From Variovorax sp. (GTDB lineage: Bacteria > Pseudomonadota > Gammaproteobacteria > Burkholderiales > Burkholderiaceae_C): 64,000 nt of DNA. Shown one piece after another: positions 1-7,763 of this stretch. Under the pieces are notes generated by a model. It made no database searches. It saw only the letters and a list, made by a program, of their open reading frames with translations, and was not told the origin of the DNA. Every line of letters starts with the position of its first letter. Within the stretch, counting starts at the first letter, position 1. The stretch covers positions 48,857 to 112,856 of the forward strand of contig JAGIAI010000007.1 in the NCBI GenBank assembly GCA_017744935.1. Direction: 5' to 3'. The position numbers and the translations under genes are program-made.

Positions 1-639
1 CAGCGAACCCGACGCCGACGCATTGCCGACCGTGTTGAGCGTAGCCATCGTTTCCTTGGCCACCTGATGCGCGAGGAAGAGCGCGTAGCCCGGGTGCGTG
101 ATCGGCAGGTCGTTGTAGCTCAGCACGCGAAGGCCGAGCTGCACGCGCGCGCGCGTCGGGTTGAGGTTGACGTCGTAGGCTTCCTCGGTGATCGAGAAGG
201 TGCTGATGCGCACCGGCAGCACGCGCTGCGGCCCCCAGATGAACAGCGTGAAGGGCGCGGCCGGCGGAATGATCTCGATCGTGCCGATGGCCAGCAGCAC
301 CGTGTTGGCGATCACGAGGCTGCTCTTGGGATAGACCAGCATCTCCAGCGCCGAGAGCTGCGGATAGATGCCGGAACTCACGGCGAGTGGGTTCGCCTGT
401 TCGAGCTGGTCGGTGGCGTCGATCTCGACATCGAGCGAGATGGTCTCGACCGGTGCGCCCTTCAGTCGCAGTGCTTCGCCACGGTCACCGTCGTCCGAAC
501 GCGTCGTTTGCGCCTCGATCTGGCGCGTCATGGTGTCCGGGTTGTATTGGAAAGTGATGATGCTCGCGAGCGGATTGAACGGATCGATGCCGACGATGGC
601 GCCTTTCACGAGACGTGGCGAGCCGGGGAAGCTGCTCAT
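1..639 (-). CDS. eCIS tube/baseplate adaptor protein (CIS tube N-terminal domain), cut by the window edge
   Basis: The first 213 residues are visible and the frame is open to base 1, so the gene continues beyond the left edge. The segment FQYNPDTMTRQIEAQ near residues 31-45, followed by a beta-rich stretch, resembles the N-terminal domain of contractile-injection-system tube proteins (Pvc7/Afp7-like, often followed by a LysM domain). Such proteins join the inner tube to the baseplate. The ATG overlaps the stop of the preceding 71-residue gene (ATGA), so translation is probably coupled. The C-terminal domain cannot be seen, so presence of LysM is unknown. Family assignment rests on motif resemblance and context. 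Confidence 0.75.
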   Translation of the reverse strand, partial: MSSFPGSPRLVKGAIVGIDPFNPLASIITFQYNPDTMTRQIEAQTTRSDDGDRGEALRLKGAPVETISLDVEIDATDQLEQANPLAVSSGIYPQLSALEMLVYPKSSLVIANTVLLAIGTIEIIPPAAPFTLFIWGPQRVLPVRISTFSITEEAYDVNLNPTRARVQLGLRVLSYNDLPITHPGYALFLAHQVAKETMATLNTVGNASASGSL

Positions 640-851
640 GACTGGCCTCCGCGCGATGTGCCGGGAATGGCCTGGTGAATCGCAGCGGCGATGCGGTGTT
701 CGATGCGCTTGCCCGACGCCGGGGCGCGCTGCGTGTCGATGCGCTGCGCGAGCGACTGCGACACCGCTTGCGCCAGGCGCTCGCGATCCAGCGCGGGGCC
801 GCTCGCCGCATCGATGACCAGGCGGTCGATGCGCAGTTCGATCTTCTTCAT
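636..851 (-). CDS. Small conserved-type eCIS protein, 71 aa
   Basis: A 71-residue protein beginning MKKIELRIDRLVIDA, with a short beta-like N-terminus and a charged helical remainder. Its ATG overlaps the stop of the AAA+ ATPase gene (ATGA), and its own stop overlaps the start of the next gene (ATGA). That places it firmly inside the operon although it is very short. Small proteins of this kind occur next to structural genes in eCIS loci, but I cannot name a function. It could be an assembly or cargo-docking factor; that is inference from position only. Confidence 0.7.
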   Translation of the reverse strand: MKKIELRIDRLVIDAASGPALDRERLAQAVSQSLAQRIDTQRAPASGKRIEHRIAAAIHQAIPGTSRGGQS

Positions 852-2833
852 GCGTGCGCTCCTTGCGTGGCCGCAGGCCGGAAATCCGCTTCGTTGATAG
901 GCCGGCCGAGCTTGAGAAGCTCGCTGCGCGCGGCCTGGTGGACCAGTTCCATGGTCACGCTGCTGCCGCGATGCGCGGCGAGGAAGGCGGCGTTCAGCGC
1001 GATGCTGTGGATGCTCCCGCCGGTGCAGTCCAGGCGCGCAAGCTGCTCCGCGTCGAGTCCTTCGGTCGGCGTGTCGGCCGGGAAGGCGCGCCGCCACATC
1101 AACGCACGCTCGCGCGGACCGGGATAGGTGAAGGGCACGACGAAGCGCAGCCGCCGCATGAACGCCGAATCGAGCGAGCCCTTCAGGTTCGTCGCGAGGA
1201 TCGCCAAACCCCTGAACGCCTCGATGCGCTGCAGCAGGTAGTTGGTCTCGATATTCGCGTAGCGGTCATGGCTGTCGCGAACCTCGCTGCGCTTGCCGAA
1301 GAGTGCATCGGCCTCGTCGAAGAAGAGGATGCCGCCGCCGTCTTCTGCCGCATCGAAGATGCGCTGCAGGTTCTTCTCGGTCTCGCCGATGTACTTGCTG
1401 ATCACCGCCGAGAGATCGATGCGATAGAGGTCGAGCGAAAGCGCGTTCGAGATCACTTCCGCCGCCATCGTCTTGCCGGTGCCGCTCTCGCCGTGGAAGA
1501 GCGCGCTGAGGCCGAGTCCGCGGCTCATCTTGCGCTCGAAGCCCCAGTCTCCGTAGACCCTGCGGCGCAAGGCGACCTGGGCCACGATCTGGCGCAGCAG
1601 CGACAACGCATCTTCAGGGAGCACGATGTCGTCCCAGTCGACCTTGGGCTGGATGCGCTGCGAGAGCAGGTCCATCTTCGAATGCGCGCTCTGGCGGCAG
1701 GCGGTCCAGAGTGCCGTGTCGACGTGGGTATCGGCGGGGTCGCTTCTGTCCGAGAGCCCTGCGCTGCGCGCCATGGAAGCGATCTGCGGCAGGTTGAAGT
1801 TGAACTGGCTTGCCAGTCGAGACGCGAGCGCTTCGCGCTCTTTGCCAAGCAGGTCGATCCACGCCTGCGTCTGCTCGGTGGCCGTGGGCCGGTCGATCGC
1901 CATCACGAGAAGGCCTTCGCGGCCGCCGGCGCCGAGCGCGTGTGCATCCCGCGTCGCGACGAAAGCCAACTCGCGCAGCCGATCGAGGACGCGGCCCAGC
2001 ACGGCGGCACTTGCTTCGGAGGACTCTCCCGGGGCCACGTCATGCGCATCGATGTAGAGCGCGAGCGGCATCAGGAGGCATTCGCGCCGCCAGAGCCTGC
2101 ACCAGTCGTCGAGATCGGCGCTCTGTGTCGGCAGCGCGGCCAGACCGATGCGCTCCAGCCGCAATCCCACGCTCGCGGCGACATGGGCGGCCACCAGTTG
2201 CTTGCTCGTCGAATCGATGCCTGTCAATTGCAGGGTAGGCGCGGGCCCGCCGTCGGCGAACCTGCGGACGAATGCGAGCAGGGCGTCCGCGGCGGACTGC
2301 TGCGAAGGCGGCAGCGATTGCAGACCGTCCGTGGGGATCGACAGCAGCGCCGGTGCGATGCGTTCGTCGAGCCGGTTCAGGCCCTTGATGTAGTCGACGA
2401 TCCGGTCGTCCGCCCTCAGCGCGCTCATCGTCAGGGGCGTCGCGCCGCTGGCATGGACGTCGATCAGGTGCCAGTAGCGCAGGGGCCGATCGGGCGAGAG
2501 GGCTTCCCAGGCGGGATCGTCGAAAAGCACCATCGCCAGCGCAAAGCTCGGACTCGGCCGCGAGGATTCGCCGAGTGCCTGTGCACAGAGCGCGCCAATG
2601 CGTGTGTCCAGCGCCACCGCGACACAGAGCAGCAGCACGTTGCGCTCGAAGTTCGAAAGCCCCAGTCGTTGCTGGAGGACGACGAGCGTCGGCACGGGGA
2701 CGAGGTCATCCGTGTCGCCTTGACCCGAAGGCTCCGGGTGCCCGGCCAGGCGCTGCAGGCGGTCGCGCAGCCATGCGAGCGCCGCGCCGAGCGCCAGCTC
2801 GTTGCTTTGCAGGGGTGTGGCGCCGGCGTTCAT
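848..2833 (-). CDS. AAA+ ATPase of the contractile injection system (Pvc15/Afp15-like)
   Basis: A 661-residue protein with a long helical N-terminal half and a C-terminal AAA+ module. Walker A is GESGTGKT (residues 448-455), Walker B is ILFFDEAD (502-509), followed by a sensor region (LAILATN) and paired arginines (560-561) in the finger position. eCIS loci carry one such ATPase next to the DUF4255 gene; it is thought to act in assembly or cargo loading rather than sheath recycling. The start was set at the ATG overlapping the DUF4255 stop (ATGA) in preference to an in-frame ATG 78 bases further upstream, which would lie inside that gene. Confidence 0.93.
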   Translation of the reverse strand: MNAGATPLQSNELALGAALAWLRDRLQRLAGHPEPSGQGDTDDLVPVPTLVVLQQRLGLSNFERNVLLLCVAVALDTRIGALCAQALGESSRPSPSFALAMVLFDDPAWEALSPDRPLRYWHLIDVHASGATPLTMSALRADDRIVDYIKGLNRLDERIAPALLSIPTDGLQSLPPSQQSAADALLAFVRRFADGGPAPTLQLTGIDSTSKQLVAAHVAASVGLRLERIGLAALPTQSADLDDWCRLWRRECLLMPLALYIDAHDVAPGESSEASAAVLGRVLDRLRELAFVATRDAHALGAGGREGLLVMAIDRPTATEQTQAWIDLLGKEREALASRLASQFNFNLPQIASMARSAGLSDRSDPADTHVDTALWTACRQSAHSKMDLLSQRIQPKVDWDDIVLPEDALSLLRQIVAQVALRRRVYGDWGFERKMSRGLGLSALFHGESGTGKTMAAEVISNALSLDLYRIDLSAVISKYIGETEKNLQRIFDAAEDGGGILFFDEADALFGKRSEVRDSHDRYANIETNYLLQRIEAFRGLAILATNLKGSLDSAFMRRLRFVVPFTYPGPRERALMWRRAFPADTPTEGLDAEQLARLDCTGGSIHSIALNAAFLAAHRGSSVTMELVHQAARSELLKLGRPINEADFRPAATQGAHA

Positions 2834-4047
2834 GTCAGGGTCACCGTCGGGCCGATGTATTGATTGAAGGTCGGGCTCGCCGAATTCGTATCCGTCACGA
2901 GTGAGCTGCAAGCGCCATCGACCATCAAGCGGGCGAGATAGCTGCGGGCGACAAATGCCGCCGGGATCGGGAAGGACACCGTGTTGCTGATGTCCGGGTC
3001 ACCTGGCGCATGCGGCGCGGATGCGATCTGCTGGTCATCCAGCAGCAGCACGGCCCGCTGGCTGCGCCCCACCGCAGGTGCCACGGACAACTGCAACACG
3101 GCGCCGCGCGCGACGCTGATCGGCGAGGCCGTGGTGATGCTGGGGCTGAGCATGAAGGCTGCGGCGTTCGACTCGAAACCCACGCCCGGATGCACCACCG
3201 GGGGCATGCCCAGTGGCACTTCCTGCACGACCCGCACGGTGTTCACGCCAGCCGGCACGCCCACGGGCAGCGTGAAGGAGAGCGTGCGATCGGCGATCGT
3301 CGAGGGGGTGACCCGGAGCCCGGCCACGACGACCTGGGTATTCGGCGCACCAAGGTTCCAGCCCGCGAGCGTCATCAACGCGCCCGGCGCCGCAACCTGG
3401 GGCGTCACCTGCTCGATCGCCGGTGTGCGGAACGGCGACACCACGATGCTTGCGCTGCGCACCGGCGGTGCGACCTTGGCGGGTCTTGCGCTGTCGATCA
3501 GCACCACCGAGGCTTCGTATGCAGCAGACAGGCGGTACTGCGTCTGGTAGGCCATCCAGAGCTTCGACATCTCTTCGAAGCCGAGCGAGTGTGGCGTGAT
3601 GCGCACGCGCTCGACCTGGCCCTGCACATCGGCCGCGCCCAAGGCGTCGGCGAGGTCCGACGGCATCAGAAGGGGGTTGTCGTGCAACGCCAGCATGGCG
3701 CGCCCCAGAAGCAACTGCGCGATGAGTTCGTTGTCGTCCTGCCCGAAGGCCGTGAGCATGTAGTGCAGGTTGAGCGCCAGCGGCGGTTCGCCACCCGCGG
3801 GGCCGCTGCGCGGAGGCAGGCCGTTGCTCAGCGCCGGGTTGGGCACCGTGCTGTAGAGGTACAGGTTGAGCAGGTTGCCGTTTGCCGAGAAGGTCCGCAC
3901 CTTGTCGAGCGGCAGCGTCGTCACCTGGATCTGCGTGGTTGGCAGCGTGTCTGCCGGGAGGTTTGCGGGCAGGGGCGCCTGCAAGGCCTGGTTGACCAAT
4001 GCGCGCAAGCCGCGTGTCACGCTGGCGATGGCGAGTGCGCTGCTCAT
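2830..4047 (-). CDS. DUF4255 protein, tail terminator-like (Pvc16/Afp16-like), with IPT/TIG-like domain
   Basis: A 405-residue protein. Residues 1-190 match the DUF4255 (Pvc16 N-terminal) pattern: a helical start (LAIASVTRGLRALVNQAL), then a beta region with LNLYLYSTVPNP and ALNLHYMLTAFG. Around residues 205-310, PAIEQVTPQVAAPG and the following strands look like an IPT/TIG immunoglobulin-like fold. In characterised eCIS particles this protein caps the distal end of the tube and sheath. It overlaps the AAA+ gene downstream and the proline-rich gene upstream by four bases each. The additional C-terminal beta domains make it longer than minimal family members. Confidence 0.93.
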   Translation of the reverse strand: MSSALAIASVTRGLRALVNQALQAPLPANLPADTLPTTQIQVTTLPLDKVRTFSANGNLLNLYLYSTVPNPALSNGLPPRSGPAGGEPPLALNLHYMLTAFGQDDNELIAQLLLGRAMLALHDNPLLMPSDLADALGAADVQGQVERVRITPHSLGFEEMSKLWMAYQTQYRLSAAYEASVVLIDSARPAKVAPPVRSASIVVSPFRTPAIEQVTPQVAAPGALMTLAGWNLGAPNTQVVVAGLRVTPSTIADRTLSFTLPVGVPAGVNTVRVVQEVPLGMPPVVHPGVGFESNAAAFMLSPSITTASPISVARGAVLQLSVAPAVGRSQRAVLLLDDQQIASAPHAPGDPDISNTVSFPIPAAFVARSYLARLMVDGACSSLVTDTNSASPTFNQYIGPTVTLT

Positions 4048-4808
4048 CGGGCGCGTCCTTCGCTGCGACGCTGCAGGTAGTCCTGCAGGCTCATTCGTGG
4101 CGCGGCGCGCATCGGCTTCGCGGCTGGGCGGCGCGGTGGCTCGGGTGCGCGGACTTCGAGCCTTCCGATGGTCACTTGCACTACGGACGGGCTGTCGTCG
4201 ACCTGCGCTTCGGGCTTGTCGCGCTGCCGCGGCGTGGCCAGGGGCTGCGGCGCCTGCGTTACAACGCGTGCTTCGATCGCGGGTTCCGCAGGTTGCTCAG
4301 CGCGCCACGGCGAAATGCGCTCTTCGATGGTCGGTGGTCCTACCGTTTCCTTCGCTGTCGGCGCAGGATGCACAAGAGTCGGCAGCGCCGTGGGTATTGC
4401 GCTGCGCGATGCTGGCGGATGCAACTCGGGAGTCTCTACGGTCTCGGGCACGGGCACGAGAGGAGTGCGTCGTAACGGCGCATGACCTTGCCGCGCTTCG
4501 GTCGTCGAGGTATCGAGTGCGGAAGGCACGGAGCGCACGACGTTCGCGACAGGAGCTGCGTGCGGTTCTCCGGGGGTTTGGATGACCTTTGCTGGCGATG
4601 GCGTTTCCGATGCCACATCGCGAACGCCATCACGCCTGTCGATCGCGGCACGCAATGGTGCACGCTCCGTAGGCGCGGGCAAGGCGTCCGCCTCTGTCGT
4701 GACGGCCGTGGGCGCATCGACCGCCTCGAAGCGCGACACGGGCCGTGGCCTGATGTGGCTGCGAGGCTCGACGAGCCGCGCAGCGAGCCGGTCGAGGTAG
4801 CCCGTCAC
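4044..4808 (-). CDS. Proline-rich linker protein of the eCIS operon
   Basis: A 254-residue protein starting at a GTG that overlaps the upstream gene's stop (GTGA). A longer frame reaches back to base 4991 but runs through the neighbouring gene. Visible parts are a short N-terminal helix (VTGYLDRLAARLVEP), a long low-complexity middle rich in Pro, Ala, Thr and Glu, and a conserved-looking C-terminal tail MSLQDYLQRRSEGRAR. Helical ends joined by a disordered linker suggest a tether between two particle parts, but no function is established. Its four-base overlaps on both sides make it a genuine member of the operon. Confidence 0.8.
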   Translation of the reverse strand: MTGYLDRLAARLVEPRSHIRPRPVSRFEAVDAPTAVTTEADALPAPTERAPLRAAIDRRDGVRDVASETPSPAKVIQTPGEPHAAPVANVVRSVPSALDTSTTEARQGHAPLRRTPLVPVPETVETPELHPPASRSAIPTALPTLVHPAPTAKETVGPPTIEERISPWRAEQPAEPAIEARVVTQAPQPLATPRQRDKPEAQVDDSPSVVQVTIGRLEVRAPEPPRRPAAKPMRAAPRMSLQDYLQRRSEGRAR

Positions 4809-5545
4809 GACGACACCATTCCCAGGTAGGCATCGCGGCGGGCGCGGCTCATCGAGAGGATGTCCGCTTCGCTCCAGCCGTAGCGCGAGGCCAGCGCGTG
4901 GACTTCTGCCAACAGGCGCGGCGCGCGGGCTTCGACTTCGGCCCAGCAGAAGGCGGCGAGATCGAGCGGCTCGGTCAGGACGGCCTCGCACGCAGGGCAG
5001 GGCATGGAAATCAGGAGTTCCGCGGCAGGGTCGGCGGACTCCATCCGCGCGACCGCTTCCTGCAGCAGGGCAGGGGGCAACGCTTCCGCAGCAACAGGAT
5101 TGCCACTCTGCGTCGTGCAGACGAGGCAGCGTTGCAGCAGGGTTCTGTAGGCATGCGCGGCGTCATGTTCGTCGCTGGCCACGATGCTGTCCGCCACGGT
5201 CGGCAGACTGATGTCGATGTGCAAGTCTTGCGCTTCGATCGACAGAGGCTGCGTGACTTCCGCCGGTGTCGGCCATCCCGACGAGAGCGCGCGGGCATCG
5301 AGTTCGAATTCGAAGGCCTCGCCGCACTGCACGCAGTCGGCCACGCACGACAGGCGCGCCCCGAAGCACCGCGCATGCAGATCCAGCAGCCTGCGTTCCC
5401 GCTCACCGAGGCTCATGCCGGCCAGTTGGCCGTTCGTCATGCCCGGGGTCGCCACCGCGAGCAGCGCCGCGGCGCGACGCGGCAGTGTCTGGCGCCGCAT
5501 GGTTTCCCACACGTGAAGCAGATCGGAATCGGCCAGGCTGCTCAT
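4805..5545 (-). CDS. Four-cysteine (zinc-ribbon-like) baseplate-type protein of the eCIS operon
   Basis: A 246-residue protein. Two CxxC pairs, CVQC near residue 72 and CPAC near residue 183, could form one zinc-ribbon. The flanking helical C-terminus ends in a segment (YGWSEADILSMSRARRDAYL) that resembles T4 baseplate-associated proteins found in eCIS clusters. It lies 27 bases downstream of the tube gene and overlaps the proline-rich gene. A role in baseplate assembly or as a chaperone is inferred. No strong Shine-Dalgarno sequence is visible before the ATG. Confidence 0.75.
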   Translation of the reverse strand: MSSLADSDLLHVWETMRRQTLPRRAAALLAVATPGMTNGQLAGMSLGERERRLLDLHARCFGARLSCVADCVQCGEAFEFELDARALSSGWPTPAEVTQPLSIEAQDLHIDISLPTVADSIVASDEHDAAHAYRTLLQRCLVCTTQSGNPVAAEALPPALLQEAVARMESADPAAELLISMPCPACEAVLTEPLDLAAFCWAEVEARAPRLLAEVHALASRYGWSEADILSMSRARRDAYLGMVSS

Positions 5546-5572
5546 GGCAGAGGCGCCGCGATGACTGGCCCG

Positions 5573-6091
5573 TCAGACGTTGACGGTCGGCTCGGTCGGT
5601 TCGGTGACGGAGGTGTCGCGCGCCCAGCCTTCGTTCTCGAGTTTCAGGTGCTGGATGGCGATGGCGTTCGCGTTCGCGTCGAGATCCGGCAGGGCCTGGA
5701 ACTCGGAGACCCAGCAGCGGTACACGTTGTAGGCCAGCACCTTCTGGCCCGCCTCGTTGTAGACCTCGATGATGATGTCCTTGCGGAAATCCTTGAGCGA
5801 GACCTCGGCCCCGAGGCCGCCGCCGAAGTTCCAGACCTTGTTGGCCCACTTCTCGAACTCGGGGTCGTGCGTGACGCCACGCTCCAGCGTGATGGCATCG
5901 AACTCGGTGCGTCCCGGCGACTTGTGGGAGGTGCTGGGGTCGCCGCCGTCGCGGTGCTTGACCACCTCGGTCGTCTTCTTGAGCATGCCGACCTTGCTCA
6001 CGCCGGCGACGTACTTGCCGTCCCACTTGACCCTGAACTTGAAGTTCTTGTAGGGGTCGACGCGAAAGGTGTTGACGGTGAACTGGGCCAT
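5573..6091 (-). CDS. eCIS inner tail tube protein (gp19-like)
   Basis: A 172-residue protein of the T4 gp19/Hcp-fold tail tube family. Typical features are the start MAQFTVNTFRVDPYKNF, FRVKWDGKYVAGVSKV, the central TEFDAITLERGVTHDPEFEKW and a C-terminal beta region. It forms the hexameric tube driven into the target when the sheath contracts. It sits directly after the sheath gene, and its Shine-Dalgarno (TAAGGAGA) overlaps the sheath stop codon TAA, giving a 10-base gap. Only one tube gene is visible; PVC-type loci often have two, so another may lie beyond the left edge. Confidence 0.95.
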   Translation of the reverse strand: MAQFTVNTFRVDPYKNFKFRVKWDGKYVAGVSKVGMLKKTTEVVKHRDGGDPSTSHKSPGRTEFDAITLERGVTHDPEFEKWANKVWNFGGGLGAEVSLKDFRKDIIIEVYNEAGQKVLAYNVYRCWVSEFQALPDLDANANAIAIQHLKLENEGWARDTSVTEPTEPTVNV

Positions 6092-6101
6092 GGTGTTCTC
6101 C

Positions 6102-7655
6102 TTAGGCGGCGATCTGGCCGGCCAGCTGCTGCAGGCGGATCACGACGAACTCGGCGGGCTTCAGCGGCGCGAAGCCGACCAGGATGTTCACGATGCCGAG
6201 GTTGATGTCGTTCTGCGTCGTCGTTTCGCTGTCGCACTTGACGAAGTACGCTGCCGCGGGCGTGTGTCCCTGGAAGGCGCCTTGCCGGAAGAGGTTCTGC
6301 ATGAAGGCGCCGACATTGAGGCGGATCTGCGACCACAGCGGCTCGTCGTTGGGCTCGAACACGACCCACTGGGTGCCGCGATAGAGGCTCTCTTCGATGT
6401 ACAGCGCGAGGCGGCGTACCGGCAGGTATTTGTAGTCGTCGGCCAGCAGGTCCGCGCCGCGCATCGTGCGCGAACCCCACACCACGCGGCCCGACACGGG
6501 GAAGGAGCGCAGGCAATTGATGCCCAGCGGATTCAGCACGCCGTTGTCACCATCGCTCAGGTTGGCTTGCAAGCCCTGCACGCCGTTGAGCGCTGCATCA
6601 AGGCCCGCGGGTGCCTTCCACACGCCGCGCGTGCCATCGGTGCGCGCAATGATGCCGGCCACCACGCCGCAAGGAGCGAACACATCCGGTTGCCCATTGA
6701 GCTGCGGATCGGACTTGATCACGCGCGGAAAGAAGATGGCGGCATTGCGGGCCGCGTCGCCGTTCAATCCGAGGCTGGCCACGCCGGTGTTCGGATCGGA
6801 TGCCTTCGCGGCGGCAGTCTCCTTGACCTGGCCCCAGGCGGCCAGCGGATCGACGAGCAACACCGCGCGTCGCGTCGCGCAATAGGCCATCGCAGCCTGG
6901 TAGACGGCCGCGGCCGTGTCACCGCCGCGCGTGTCCGGCGGAATGCACATCAGGTTGAAGAGATCGGCCTTGTCGAGCGCGAAGATGCCCGTCTTCAGGC
7001 TTGCGGAGCCAAGGTAGTCGGAGTTCGCGAGATGGGCGCTGTCGACCCCGCCTGCGAACGAGACCGTACCGGGAAGAGGGCGCGTGGCAGGTGCGATCCA
7101 ATGGCCGTTGCTGTCCAGCGCTACCTTAACGAGCAGCGAGCCGCTGTCGAGGACTCGCGCCACGAAGCGGGGACTGGCGCTGTTGGACGAGACGTTCAGG
7201 AACTTCTCTGTCGCGCCTCCGGCCTGCATGATCGTGAGGTTGTAGAGCGTGGTGTCGCTCGGGTCGCGCGTGGCGTTGTCGATGACGGCTTTCAGCGCGT
7301 TGCCCCACGTGCCCGGACTCGACGCGACGAGGTCGAGCGCCTCGTTGTTGGCACCGCCTGTGACCAGTGGCGCCGCAGCTGCCGCGGCGCCCGATTGCAA
7401 TCGCACGATGACGGCCTGGCTGCCGCCATTGAGATAGAAGTCCTGCACCGCATAACTGAGCGGATAGTCCATCTGGACACCCCCGAACAGCCGCTCGAAG
7501 TCGCCGAAGCTCGTGATCAGCGCGGGCTCGCTCACCGGTCCCTGTGATGTCCTGCCGATGAACGCGGCGATGGAAGTCGCCACGCCGGTGATGGTGCGCA
7601 CCCCGCTCGGCACCTCCTCGATATAGACGCCAGGGGACAGCAATGCGGATGGCAT
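6102..7655 (-). CDS. eCIS contractile tail sheath protein
   Basis: A 517-residue phage-type tail sheath protein. The N-terminus SALLSPGVYIEEVPSG and the following GVATSIAAFIGRT are the usual sheath signature, and the C-terminus (VRIQLNVGAFMQNLFRQ-type helix and LVGFAPLKPAEFVVIRLQQ) matches the conserved C-terminal sheath domain. It is the first gene of the leftward operon and has a strong Shine-Dalgarno at 7661-7670 (reverse strand TAAGGAGAGT). It forms the outer contractile cylinder. Only one sheath gene is in view, whereas several characterised eCIS particles use two or three. Confidence 0.96.
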   Translation of the reverse strand: MPSALLSPGVYIEEVPSGVRTITGVATSIAAFIGRTSQGPVSEPALITSFGDFERLFGGVQMDYPLSYAVQDFYLNGGSQAVIVRLQSGAAAAAAPLVTGGANNEALDLVASSPGTWGNALKAVIDNATRDPSDTTLYNLTIMQAGGATEKFLNVSSNSASPRFVARVLDSGSLLVKVALDSNGHWIAPATRPLPGTVSFAGGVDSAHLANSDYLGSASLKTGIFALDKADLFNLMCIPPDTRGGDTAAAVYQAAMAYCATRRAVLLVDPLAAWGQVKETAAAKASDPNTGVASLGLNGDAARNAAIFFPRVIKSDPQLNGQPDVFAPCGVVAGIIARTDGTRGVWKAPAGLDAALNGVQGLQANLSDGDNGVLNPLGINCLRSFPVSGRVVWGSRTMRGADLLADDYKYLPVRRLALYIEESLYRGTQWVVFEPNDEPLWSQIRLNVGAFMQNLFRQGAFQGHTPAAAYFVKCDSETTTQNDINLGIVNILVGFAPLKPAEFVVIRLQQLAGQIAA

Positions 7656-7763
7656 GGTCGACTCTCCTTATTGGCAGATCGATCGATCGACGTGAAAAAG
7701 GCGAGCAGACATTAACCGCGTGATTCGCGAACCGCAATAGACTGAGGGCCATAGGCATAGCCC
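7656..7763. promoter_or_regulatory. Divergent promoter region between sheath operon and first DUF4157 gene
   Basis: A 108-base gap between divergent starts. It contains the sheath Shine-Dalgarno (7661-7670, reverse strand), a GATC tetramer repeated in tandem at 7677-7690, and a relatively AT-rich stretch around 7690-7740 that should hold the promoters. No clear sigma-70 pair could be assigned. Cargo and structural genes being read from one shared gap would allow co-regulation. Confidence 0.5.

Noticed and set aside
854..2863. 669-residue open frame on the + strand
   Set aside because: It lies opposite the AAA+ ATPase gene, is rich in Arg/Ala/Gly without any recognisable domain and is a shadow of high-GC codon usage.
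7677..7690. Tandem GATC repeat in the sheath promoter region
   Set aside because: Only three and a half copies; may be chance or a Dam-like site cluster, with no supporting evidence.
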